Shown piece by piece: positions 1 through 7,201 of a stretch of DNA of 20,640 nucleotides. A program made the translations under genes and the position numbers. Below the pieces are notes generated by a model. It was given only the letters and a program-made list of their open reading frames with translations. It searched no databases and was not told the origin of the DNA. The DNA is taken from contig JBBRGG010000023.1 of assembly GCA_038240875.1 (NCBI GenBank), positions 1-20,640 on the forward strand, in the 5' to 3' direction. Source of the stretch: JBBRGG01 sp038240875. Its GTDB lineage: Bacteria > Planctomycetota > Phycisphaerae > Phycisphaerales > UBA1924. How positions within the stretch are numbered: the stretch's first letter is position 1; every line of letters starts with the position of its first letter.

Positions 1-57
1 GGGTATCGCTACGTAACCGTGGCGGTTTCTGAATTACTACGCCTTCTTGATACATAG
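1..57 (+). CDS. Possible C-terminal tail of an upstream gene (partial)
   Basis: Frame 1 is open from the window edge and ends at a TAG at 55-57, leaving 18 residues that read GYRYVTVAVSELLRLLDT. The other two plus frames stop within 30 bases. A tail of the type GYRFVTVSELL is common at the end of polysaccharide (NodB-type) deacetylases, so that is one possible identity. Eighteen residues are too few to decide. If real, the gene converges on the protease gene that ends at 266. I see no clear terminator in 58-265 and nothing else there. Confidence 0.25.
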   Translation, partial: GYRYVTVAVSELLRLLDT

Positions 58-265
58 TACAGCAAGCGGCACGAAACGAGAAGAGTTACTTGCAGAGTTT
101 GTCTGAATAACGCCGGTTCAAAGTGTTTGGCCGCACAGGTCCGAAAAATACTACTGGCGTTGAGTCGTAAATGTGAGATTTGTACGCAGCAAAGTGCCTG
201 GTCGCGTGCTCGTTAGCAAGTTAAATGACCTGCTCGGCACGAAGCGATGCAGTTAGCGTGCTAGA

Positions 266-1432
266 TTACTTGCTCATAAGCATCGTGAAGCCGACGTTGG
301 CGGCGTTGAAGAGCGCGTGCATGATGATGGGGACGCCGATGCGTTTGGTACGCTCAAAGGCGATGCCAAGGCCGATGCTGAAAGTAAAGAGCGAAAGGAT
401 TGCGTACCAAGGCATACCTGTGCCGCCGATGCTGTGCATGAGGGCGAAAGGGATCGATGTAAGAAGGATGGCGATCCACGGCGCGTTAAAGACTCGCAGG
501 AACATGGACTGCAGCAAGCCTCGGTAGATGATTTCTTCCAAGATCGGCACGATGAGGACGGCGGTCGCGATCATCACCCAGGCCCACACGTTGTTGGGAT
601 TGTCGTGGAACACCTGAAGTGTCTGGTGGCTGATGGGGTTGACGGAATAGCCAAGGCGGGTGTGGATGAGTGCGCCGAGGATGCCGACGAGGCCGACGAT
701 GGGGAATACTAGAAGCGTGCCAAGGACGCCTTGGACGAAGCTGCGTGAGTCGATGGTGAAGCCAGAGTTTGGCTCTGCAATTGCAAGCAGCCTGGCAAGC
801 CCGATGGCGACGATCAGCCCGAAGCCAAAGCCAAAGAGAGACATCAATGCGAGCTCGCGGATATCGGTGTAGGGTTTGGTGAAGCCGAGCGGCAGGGAAA
901 CCGCGGCGGTTGTGCCAAGCATCATGGATGCCAGGCAGACAAAGGCGCAGATGAACCAGATGTACGCCGGGATGTTGGCAACGCCTCGCGAGCCGGCGCG
1001 AGCGAGTGAGCCGGGACGTGCAAGGTCAAAGGCAAAGGCACAGGTAAGAGCAACGATTGTGCCTACGACGTAAGTCCAGAAGAGTGGATCTTGCTGGAAC
1101 TTGTGCTGTGCGACGGCGGCGGCGGCTTCTGCGGTTTGGGTGGTCGTGTCAGCTGCGACTTGGGCGACGGATTGGGCGGCGTCGGCAATCTTTTCCGTGG
1201 CTGCCGTGGCGTGCTCGCCAATAGTTTCGGCGACAGGTTGGTTTGCTAGAGGTAGATTGGATGTATATAGATTGGCTGTTGGCAGGCTGGCTTGCGCCGG
1301 GACAATACATGGGCTAGCAAGTAGAAGAACAGCGAAGGCCGCGACACTGAAGAGGAAGAGTGCTCGCGGTTTAGCTTGCCGGGAGGTATTGAGGTTTTTT
1401 TTGTAAAGTTTCGAGAGGTTGAAAGCGGGCAT
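266..1432 (-). CDS. CPBP family intramembrane metalloprotease
   Basis: A 388-residue polytopic membrane protein. It carries the three CPBP (Abi/CAAX-like, PF02517) motifs in order: EExxxR at about 299-304 (EEIIYR), FxxxH at 329-333 (FALMH) and HxxxN at 372-376 (HALFN). These form the metal and catalytic site of glutamic-type intramembrane proteases such as Rce1. An N-terminal hydrophobic stretch (about 24-45) ending in an AQA-type site looks like a signal peptide. It is followed by an Ala/Thr/Gln-rich helix (about 75-110) and about eight membrane segments. The ATG at 1432 was chosen because a longer in-frame start at 1660 would run into trpC and adds residues unlike the family. No strong Shine-Dalgarno is visible. 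Substrate unknown; family members process prenylated proteins or peptides, or confer bacteriocin immunity. It stands alone, divergent from trpC. Confidence 0.85.
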   Translation of the reverse strand: MPAFNLSKLYKKNLNTSRQAKPRALFLFSVAAFAVLLLASPCIVPAQASLPTANLYTSNLPLANQPVAETIGEHATAATEKIADAAQSVAQVAADTTTQTAEAAAAVAQHKFQQDPLFWTYVVGTIVALTCAFAFDLARPGSLARAGSRGVANIPAYIWFICAFVCLASMMLGTTAAVSLPLGFTKPYTDIRELALMSLFGFGFGLIVAIGLARLLAIAEPNSGFTIDSRSFVQGVLGTLLVFPIVGLVGILGALIHTRLGYSVNPISHQTLQVFHDNPNNVWAWVMIATAVLIVPILEEIIYRGLLQSMFLRVFNAPWIAILLTSIPFALMHSIGGTGMPWYAILSLFTFSIGLGIAFERTKRIGVPIIMHALFNAANVGFTMLMSK

Positions 1433-1460
1433 GTTTGAAGGTTGGGCGTTGAGGCGGCCA

Positions 1461-2306
1461 ATGATGAAGCCGATGTCTATTCCTGTGCTCGACGCGATCA
1501 TCGCCCATAAACGTGAAGAGGTAGCTGCGCTCAAGGCAGTCACGAGCTTCGATGAGCTCGAAGCAATGGTGGCGCAGCAAGAGCCGCCGAGGAATTTCTT
1601 TGCAGCGGTGAGGCCTGGTACGCCCCATGCGACGCGTGTAATAGCCGAGGTCAAACGCAAGAGTCCCTCCGCGGGATGGATCCGCCCGGAATACGAGGAC
1701 GTGAGCTTTGCACCCGAGGGTATCGCGGCTCAATACTTTGAGGCTGGGGCGGCGGCGGTTTCCTGCCTGACTGATCGACGATTCTTTGGCGGGGACATTT
1801 CGTATATCGCACGGATCAAGGATCGGGTGCCTTTGCCGGTGCTCCGGAAAGATTTCATCGTTGATCCGTGGCAGCTATGGGAAAGCCGTGCGAATGGCGC
1901 GGATGCGGTGCTATTGATCGCTGAGTGCTTGCGCGAGGGAGAGTTGATCGATTTGTTGATCCTTGCGCAGCAACTCGGGCTAACAGCGTTGGTCGAGGTA
2001 CACGAGATGGATAGCCTGCTACGGGTTCGGCCACATGTCGGCTTTCCGCACCCGGGATATTTTTTGCTCGGGATCAACAATCGAGATTTGTCGAATATGA
2101 AAGTGGATGTTGGGCACACGCTTCGGCTGGCAGACCTGGTGGAGGACCGTTCGGTGCTCGTGAGCGAGTCGGGGATTCGAACGTTCGCCGACTTGGTGCG
2201 TTTGCGTGAAGCTGGGGTGCAGATCGTGCTGGTGGGTGAGCACTTGATGCGGGCCGAACACCCAGGCTTGGCATTGAAAGAACTGTTGACGCCGGAGAAG
2301 GCATGA
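1461..2306 (+). CDS. trpC: Indole-3-glycerol phosphate synthase
   Basis: TrpC (EC 4.1.1.48) is a cytoplasmic beta/alpha-barrel enzyme that closes and decarboxylates carboxyphenylaminodeoxyribulose phosphate to indole-3-glycerol phosphate in tryptophan synthesis. The 281-residue product has the normal family length. It shows all the family blocks: EVKRKSPS (63-70), LTD with FFGG (about 104-111), the catalytic Lys in RKDF (Lys130), LVEVH (Glu179), GINNRDL (Asn206/207), SESG (Glu236, Ser237) and LVGEHLM. GAGG at 1451-1454 sits 6 bases before the ATG at 1461; a second ATG follows at 1464 and a third at 1473, so the start is uncertain by a few codons. No other trp gene is adjacent. The stop codon lies inside a 10-bp tandem repeat. 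Confidence 0.97.
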   Translation: MMKPMSIPVLDAIIAHKREEVAALKAVTSFDELEAMVAQQEPPRNFFAAVRPGTPHATRVIAEVKRKSPSAGWIRPEYEDVSFAPEGIAAQYFEAGAAAVSCLTDRRFFGGDISYIARIKDRVPLPVLRKDFIVDPWQLWESRANGADAVLLIAECLREGELIDLLILAQQLGLTALVEVHEMDSLLRVRPHVGFPHPGYFLLGINNRDLSNMKVDVGHTLRLADLVEDRSVLVSESGIRTFADLVRLREAGVQIVLVGEHLMRAEHPGLALKELLTPEKA

Positions 2307-2322
2307 GAAGGCATGAGAAGGC
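2295..2322 (+). repeat. 10-bp tandem repeat over the trpC stop codon
   Basis: Unit GAGAAGGCAT occurs at 2295-2304 and 2305-2314, followed by a partial copy (GAGAAGGC) at 2315-2322. The TGA stop of trpC (2304-2306) spans the first unit junction. The pattern looks like slipped-strand duplication at the 3' end of the gene. Confidence 0.85.
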
Positions 2323-2408
2323 TAAAGAGGGATTGAAGTTTGGAGCTTTTTAGTTCGTGAACTGTTTGGCGCAGGTTGGATCAAAGCCGAGCGCACACGT
2401 CTGGGAAC

Positions 2409-2439
2409 GCAATCAGTAAGGCAATCAGTAAGGCAATCA
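2409..2439 (+). repeat. 12-bp tandem repeat upstream of the LolA/TlpA-like gene
   Basis: Unit GCAATCAGTAAG occurs at 2409-2420 and 2421-2432, with a 7-base partial copy at 2433-2439. It lies 52 bp before the ATG at 2492, in the region where a promoter or 5' leader would be expected. No function can be read from it. Confidence 0.85.
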
Positions 2440-2491
2440 AGACTGCAGGATTAGGCAATTGTCGCCGTTGTATTGAGAAGGGAAACGATCG

Positions 2492-4042
2492 ATGCGTATC
2501 GAGCAAGCTGGCGCAAAGCATGTTGGATCAGGTCTCGCAGTAGTTTCGACACGCAATCGCGTGAGAGGCTTTAGCTCGCTCGCCATCTCTGCGATGGTTG
2601 TGCTTGCGGGTTCGTGCGCGTCGATTGTGCACGCGATGCAAGATGCTGCGAGTGTTCTGAAGCCTGAAGTTGAGTCTGCGCTTCTCGAGCCATTGACAGA
2701 GCCCGCGCCAGCTTTGTCACCAGTTTCTACGCCAGAGCCAGCCCTGGCGCCAGATGCGAACGAAGCCAGGCAAATCTTTGAGCGCGCTCGCGACCACATC
2801 CGGACGCTAAATTATTTGCGTTTTGACAGCAAGAGCTATGCCACCGAGGGAATGGCGAAGTTGGTGACGGCTGCCAACGGCACCGTTATCGCCATTCGTG
2901 CGCCGTCTGGATCGACTAATCATTGGATGTTGCGGGCAACTGGAACGACAGTGCCAAGGGGCGCAGAAGCGGGAGTGGTCTTTGATTACGCGATATTGCC
3001 TGGTTCGCGTGAGTGGGTGAACCATGACCTGCGAAAGGTGATTGAGGTGCTCAAGACTGCCGCTGGTGGCACGTCGATGACGGCGCCCAACGGCTTGTTG
3101 CCCACAGACGTTCTCGACAAGTTACCCTTTACTCGCGCAATGAAAAACGCGAGCTATACATTAGAATCCGCAGAGACTGTTGATGGTGTTGAATGTGATG
3201 TAGTGTTGCTTGACGCAAGTGGTGGCAAGTCTCGCTGGTACATCGGCCAAGACGATCACTTCCCGCGCAAGATCGTTCGGCTTGTCTCGTACATGGGCGA
3301 AGCGTGCACGATCGTGAACGAGTTTACATCAGTGCAAACCGGGAGCGCAAGGCCCGCAGATGTTGACGACGCGTCGATGCGGGTTACGGTTCCTCCGGGG
3401 TATGCCGAGCAGCGCGAGAAGCCCAAGCCGCCCCCGCCGCCGCCGGTTGTGATGCCGGAGGCGAACGATGGTCAGAAACAAGATCAAAGCACGCAAGATG
3501 GCGGCAAAGGTTTAGAAGGCAAGCCATTACAAGGCGATGGCGCGCTATCGATGGTGGTGCCTGTCGCGCCACCCGCACCCGCGCTGCCTGCGATTGCGCC
3601 AGCATTCGAGCTTTCCAAAATCGATGGCACGAAGGTCACACTGGAATCGATGCGCGGCTCGGTCGTCGTGCTCGACTTCTTTGGCACGTGGGCGCTCTCG
3701 AGCGAAGCATGGCATGGCCAGCTTAAGACAATTCTTGAATCGTCGGGCTCGGGAGCAGTCGCGGGCGAGAATCAGCCCAAGCTTGTGTCGATAGTCATTC
3801 GACAGCGTTCGCCCGAGCTCGCACAAGCGAAACTCATTGAAGCTGGTATTTTCACTCCATTGCTCATCGGTAGCGATGAAGTAGCCTCACAATACGGCAT
3901 TCACGTATACCCGGCGGCGGCGGTCGTCGGCAAAGACGGCACGCTGATCGCCGTTATCCAAGGGTGCGGGAGCGAAGACAGCGTGGCAAAGCTCACCGCC
4001 GCAATTGCGCGAGCATCGATAGAGTCAAACCCATCAAAGTAA
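2492..4042 (+). CDS. Secreted LolA/DUF2092-like protein with C-terminal TlpA-type thioredoxin fold lacking CxxC
   Basis: A 516-residue exported protein. An N-terminal basic segment and hydrophobic stretch (about 27-48) form a signal peptide; a Cys at 42 could make it a lipoprotein, but the context is not a clean lipobox. After a Pro/Ala linker, residues 88-305 resemble the DUF2092/LolA-like periplasmic fold (IFERARDHIRTLNYLRF, then beta-rich repeats). A Pro-rich linker (311-320, then 357-369) leads to a TlpA/ResA-like domain at 370-516, with AFELSKIDGTKVTLESMRGS, VVVLDFFGTW and the cis-Pro loop region YGIHVYPAAAVVGKDG. At the active site, where the family has W-C-x-x-C, this protein reads W400-ALSS404, so both cysteines are gone and disulfide chemistry is not expected. 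GAGAAGGG at 2475-2482 is a plausible ribosome site. Likely role: periplasmic binding or scaffold; function unknown. Confidence 0.8.
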   Translation: MRIEQAGAKHVGSGLAVVSTRNRVRGFSSLAISAMVVLAGSCASIVHAMQDAASVLKPEVESALLEPLTEPAPALSPVSTPEPALAPDANEARQIFERARDHIRTLNYLRFDSKSYATEGMAKLVTAANGTVIAIRAPSGSTNHWMLRATGTTVPRGAEAGVVFDYAILPGSREWVNHDLRKVIEVLKTAAGGTSMTAPNGLLPTDVLDKLPFTRAMKNASYTLESAETVDGVECDVVLLDASGGKSRWYIGQDDHFPRKIVRLVSYMGEACTIVNEFTSVQTGSARPADVDDASMRVTVPPGYAEQREKPKPPPPPPVVMPEANDGQKQDQSTQDGGKGLEGKPLQGDGALSMVVPVAPPAPALPAIAPAFELSKIDGTKVTLESMRGSVVVLDFFGTWALSSEAWHGQLKTILESSGSGAVAGENQPKLVSIVIRQRSPELAQAKLIEAGIFTPLLIGSDEVASQYGIHVYPAAAVVGKDGTLIAVIQGCGSEDSVAKLTAAIARASIESNPSK

Positions 4043-4172
4043 ATTCAGTCTTGGGTATTTAATAGTCTTGGACTGGCATCACAGCATTAGAACGCAGCTC
4101 GCAAAGTCACATTCAAGCACGAATCAGTTGTACTTACTTGGTGCAAACGATCCAATTCTTAAGGAGCATTCC

Positions 4173-4703
4173 ATGCCACGCATCACTCCCGTTGATCCCG
4201 CGACCGCAACCGGCAAGGCCAAGGAAATTTTTGCTGGCCCTCTCGCAGGCAAGCACTTCAACATCTTCAAGAGCATGGCTAACTCGCCCAGCGTGCTCGA
4301 TGCCTACCTTGGCTTGTCGGGCGCAATTTCGCATGGCACGCTCAACGCAAAGGAACGCGAAGTCGTTCAACTCGCGGTTGGTGAAGCCAACAACTGTGGC
4401 TATTGCGTCGCGGCTCACACCGCCATCGGCAAGTCGGTTGGTTTGTCCGAGACGCAAACGGTCGAGAGCCGTCGTGGTACGCTCGCGGATGCTAAGTTGA
4501 ACGCGCTCGCTCACTTCGCGCTCGCGCTACACGAAAAGCGTGGCACGGTGAGCGATAGCGACGTGTCGGCGTTCAAGGCAGCAGGATTCACCGAAGGCCA
4601 GATCGGCGAAGTTGTGGCGAACTATTCGCTCGCGATCTTCACCAACTACTTCAATCACGTGAACCAGACGCCTGTAGATTTCCCCGCCGCGCCGACGATC
4701 TAA
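4173..4703 (+). CDS. AhpD-like / carboxymuconolactone decarboxylase family protein
   Basis: A 176-residue cytoplasmic protein of the CMD/AhpD fold (PF02627). The signature E-x3-C-x2-C-x3-H is seen at Glu71, Cys75, Cys78 and His82 (EANNCGYCVAAH). In AhpD the equivalent cysteines and His carry out peroxidase or disulfide-reductase chemistry. The spacing and length match the stand-alone AhpD-like proteins annotated as alkylhydroperoxidase-related rather than true decarboxylases. The ATG at 4173 is preceded by AAGGAG at 4161-4166, an excellent ribosome site with 6-base spacing, so the in-frame upstream start at 4068 is rejected. It follows the thioredoxin-fold gene by 130 bp and may or may not be cotranscribed. 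Physiological substrate unknown. Confidence 0.92.
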   Translation: MPRITPVDPATATGKAKEIFAGPLAGKHFNIFKSMANSPSVLDAYLGLSGAISHGTLNAKEREVVQLAVGEANNCGYCVAAHTAIGKSVGLSETQTVESRRGTLADAKLNALAHFALALHEKRGTVSDSDVSAFKAAGFTEGQIGEVVANYSLAIFTNYFNHVNQTPVDFPAAPTI

Positions 4704-4738
4704 TACAGGCTACATGCGTACGAAACATTGCCAGACTC

Positions 4739-4790
4739 GCCCAAGGCCCTCTTTGTAGAGGGGATTTTCGGTTATAAAAGTGTTGGGCCT
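4739..4790. terminator. Candidate terminator between convergent genes
   Basis: A stem of CCCTCT (4747-4752) with AGAGGG (4757-4762) and a 4-base loop is followed by GATTTTCGG, a short T-rich tail on the plus strand. Around it are outer arms GCCCAA (4739-4744) and TTGGGC (4783-4788), which can nest the inner hairpin. It lies between the stop of the AhpD-like gene (4703) and the stop of the minus-strand adaptor gene (4792), so it probably ends the plus-strand transcript. The T-tract is weak, so confidence is moderate. Confidence 0.5.
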
Positions 4791-4791
4791 C

Positions 4792-5925
4792 TTACCCGCC
4801 AATAGCAGTTGACGTGGGCGCTTTTGTGCCCGTATCGATAAAAACATCGACGGCTTGCCCTGGGTACAGGTGGAGTCGATCAGAGGCGTTTACTGGCGTG
4901 ATTGATCCGCCGCTCGCATTGATATCGCCTTGCTTTGGCAACATCGCTTCAAAAACGACGTCGATGACGCGGGTGTCGACGCGTTCGCTGTTGGAGCCGG
5001 TGATGTCCGCCTTGGGACGTGCGAAGGGTTCGATACGGACAAGACGCAACGGGATATCGCGAGACATCGAGCCACGCGTGCGAGCTGCACCCGCGATCGT
5101 TGAGCCATCGCCCAAGAGCGCAATATCTTCTTCGTCGACTTGGGCACGAATGTGGAGCCGCGAGACATCGCCAAGGATCATCGCGGGGCGCGACGGGTCG
5201 GTGGAAGCGAACGCGCCAGCTTCGATGCTTCGCCGAAGTACTGTCGCGTCGCGTGGCGCGCGGATGAAGAGCCTTTCGTGCAGGAGTTGCAGAGCCTTAA
5301 CTTGTGCTTTGGCGCTTGCAAGGCGACCTTGGAGCACAACTAAATCCGGAGCCCAGCCGCCCGCGGAAATCGATGCGAGTTCACCCTTGACGCGATCAAC
5401 GTCGGCTTGGGCGGCTTCAACGCCAAAGCGGGCGATGTCAACATCGCGCGACACGGCTCCGCCACGGCGCGAGGCTTCTTCGGTCACGCGAAGTTGTTCA
5501 CGTCGATCGGCGAGCACCGCTTCGGCACGCGCGACCGTCGCCTTGAGCGGCGGCAAATCTTCAACGCGTGGCAAGGCGCGCCATCGCGTGACTTCTGATT
5601 CCGCGGAAAGTACCTGTGCTTGGGCGCGAACGAGTTCAGAGTCGATCACGCGAGTATCAAGCTCAAAGAGCGGGTCGCCTTTGGAAACGCGATCGCCGAC
5701 TTGCGCGTGGACCGCCGCGATGATGCCAGCTTCGGGGGCGATGATGAGAACTTCGCGGTCGGCGGGCTCGACAATGCCCAAAGCCGCTACGCCGCGAGCA
5801 AAGGGGTTGACCGATGCAGGCCGTGCCAGAGGAACTTCAGGCAGGGGAGTCTTATTGGTCGCTACCGCGTACACGCCCACGGCTACGCCGCAGGCCGCGA
5901 GAAAGATGGTGAGCCACTTGATCAT
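4792..5925 (-). CDS. HlyD/DevB-type periplasmic adaptor (membrane fusion protein) of an ABC exporter
   Basis: A 377-residue inner-membrane-anchored periplasmic adaptor. It begins with one membrane segment (MIKWLTIFLAACGVAVGVYAV), then the split lipoyl/barrel region at about 44-91 (GIVEPADREVLIIAPEAGII, VGDRVSKGDPLFELDTR). A long alpha-helical hairpin follows (about 95-215, rich in Ala, Glu, Arg), then the second lipoyl half (LFIRAPRDATVLRRSIEAGA, about 219-238) and a beta-barrel. The GxxEP start of the barrel and the pairing with an FtsX-type permease are typical of DevB-like adaptors. The ATG at 5925 was chosen because it directly precedes the membrane anchor; an in-frame start at 6021 would overlap the permease gene. 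The gene lies 55 bp after the permease. No ATPase or outer-membrane channel gene is adjacent. Substrate unknown. Confidence 0.87.
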   Translation of the reverse strand: MIKWLTIFLAACGVAVGVYAVATNKTPLPEVPLARPASVNPFARGVAALGIVEPADREVLIIAPEAGIIAAVHAQVGDRVSKGDPLFELDTRVIDSELVRAQAQVLSAESEVTRWRALPRVEDLPPLKATVARAEAVLADRREQLRVTEEASRRGGAVSRDVDIARFGVEAAQADVDRVKGELASISAGGWAPDLVVLQGRLASAKAQVKALQLLHERLFIRAPRDATVLRRSIEAGAFASTDPSRPAMILGDVSRLHIRAQVDEEDIALLGDGSTIAGAARTRGSMSRDIPLRLVRIEPFARPKADITGSNSERVDTRVIDVVFEAMLPKQGDINASGGSITPVNASDRLHLYPGQAVDVFIDTGTKAPTSTAIGG

Positions 5926-5980
5926 TGTGTGTGTCCGGATCCAACGAAGCGGTTTGTTGTTTGCGTTACCAAAACATGTA

Positions 5981-7108
5981 CTACGAAGAGAAGACAGTGC
6001 CAGGCGAAACACGAAGCACACGGCGAAGGCTCACAATGCTGCCTAGAAGGATCGTCAAAAGCGTCGCGCCAAAGGAGCCAACGAGGAGTTGCCAGGGGAA
6101 GAAGACCGATAGCTCTGACTCGACTTCCTTCGCGAGAATGCTGAACGCCCCGGCGATACCGACGCCGATGCCATAGCCGATGACGCCGACGATGAGTGCT
6201 TGAATCAGCACCATCGAGACCAGCGTGTTCCCTGTTGCGCCCATCGCCTTGAGTACAGCGAAGTACTTGAGGTTCTCAATTGTGAACTGGTAAAAAATTG
6301 CGGCAGAAAGCAGCAGCCCAACAACAAAGCCAAGCAGGATCGTAATGAAAAAGTTGACGCCGATGCCCGTGGCGACCATGATAAAGCGGATGGTGCGCTC
6401 GCGAAACTGGTCTTGCGTGAGCGCGACGACGTCGCCCAGAGCTTGGATGCCAGCTTGGACTTCGGCCTTGTTGAATTCAGGCTTGATCTTCACGAGGATG
6501 TAGCTGATACGTTCGCGGCCAGTGGGGGAGAAGTTGATCGCGGTGTCGAAGGCGGTGTAAATGATCGCGTTGGATTCAAAGCCAAGTCGAGCCTTGCAAA
6601 ACCCAACGACGACGGCTCTGCGGTCGTTGATCTTGATCACATCGCCCATGTTGATGTTGCCAAGTTTGGCGCGCGAAGAGTTCTCAACGATGATGGCGTC
6701 GGGTTGCCAAAGGTCTTCGATTGCGCCTTCGAGCATTTCCGGTGGCCTGCCGACGAGCGTGCTGCGAGAAAGGCCGAGTACTTGCACGCGTTTGAAGCCG
6801 TTGGGAAGTTCGCAGATGGCAAAGCCATTGAATAAAGGCTCGGCCCACTCAACGCCCGCGACGCTGCGAACGCGATTCAGGCGTTGGTCCGCCATGGGGC
6901 GAAACTCGCCGATCCATTCGGTTTGCGGATCAACAACCCAAAGGTCGGCTTGCTGGATATTTTGGAGGGGGCCGGTCGATTGCTGAAGCAGGCCCATGAA
7001 AATCGCACCTTGCTGATTCATCAAGAGCGCAGCAAAGGCGAGTCCCGCTACCAGCGTGACGTACTTGGCTCGATCACCAAAGAGCATTTGAATTGCTACA
7101 CGGAGCAC
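5981..7108 (-). CDS. FtsX/DevC-type ABC transporter permease
   Basis: A 375-residue membrane protein with the MacB/FtsX/DevC layout. Membrane segment 1 is at about 16-38, a large periplasmic domain at about 45-240, and three C-terminal segments at about 247-275, 297-325 and 338-360. The cytoplasmic coupling segment between segments 2 and 3 reads ENLKYFAVLKAMGATGNTL, the conserved FtsX-family block that contacts the ATPase. Closest subtype by layout is DevC, the partner of a DevB adaptor, which is encoded immediately downstream. The start is a GTG at 7108 with no clear Shine-Dalgarno; an ATG at 7087 is an alternative. An in-frame TGA at 7142-7144 bounds the frame upstream. The cognate ATP-binding subunit is not next to it in this window. 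Confidence 0.88.
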   Translation of the reverse strand: MLRVAIQMLFGDRAKYVTLVAGLAFAALLMNQQGAIFMGLLQQSTGPLQNIQQADLWVVDPQTEWIGEFRPMADQRLNRVRSVAGVEWAEPLFNGFAICELPNGFKRVQVLGLSRSTLVGRPPEMLEGAIEDLWQPDAIIVENSSRAKLGNINMGDVIKINDRRAVVVGFCKARLGFESNAIIYTAFDTAINFSPTGRERISYILVKIKPEFNKAEVQAGIQALGDVVALTQDQFRERTIRFIMVATGIGVNFFITILLGFVVGLLLSAAIFYQFTIENLKYFAVLKAMGATGNTLVSMVLIQALIVGVIGYGIGVGIAGAFSILAKEVESELSVFFPWQLLVGSFGATLLTILLGSIVSLRRVLRVSPGTVFSS

Positions 7109-7161
7109 GAGGAAGGGTACGAGCGCATCGCGTTGATCGATTCAGATTCTGGAAGTGCGCA

Positions 7162-7191
7162 ATTGGCATGCCACATAGATATTGGCATGCC
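7162..7191. repeat. Direct repeat with palindromic core upstream of the permease gene
   Basis: ATTGGCATGCC occurs at 7162-7172 and again at 7181-7191, 19 bp apart. The first copy extends to a perfect 10-bp palindrome TGGCATGCCA (7164-7173). The pair lies in the 93-bp gap between the glycosyltransferase stop and the permease start. Two half-spaced copies could be a regulator site for the exporter genes, but nothing else supports this. Confidence 0.4.
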
Positions 7192-7201
7192 CAACAAAGA
7201 T

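Noticed and set aside
1433..1660. N-terminal extension of the CPBP protease to 1660
   Set aside because: It would overlap trpC on the opposite strand by about 200 bp and the extra residues have no signal-peptide or family pattern.
4068..4172. 35-residue N-terminal extension of the AhpD-like protein
   Set aside because: A strong AAGGAG site directly precedes the ATG at 4173, and the family starts there.
4814..6046. A 410-codon open frame on the plus strand
   Set aside because: It lies antisense to the adaptor gene, is rich in Ser, Arg and Thr, shows no family motif, and is explained by the codon bias of the real minus-strand gene.
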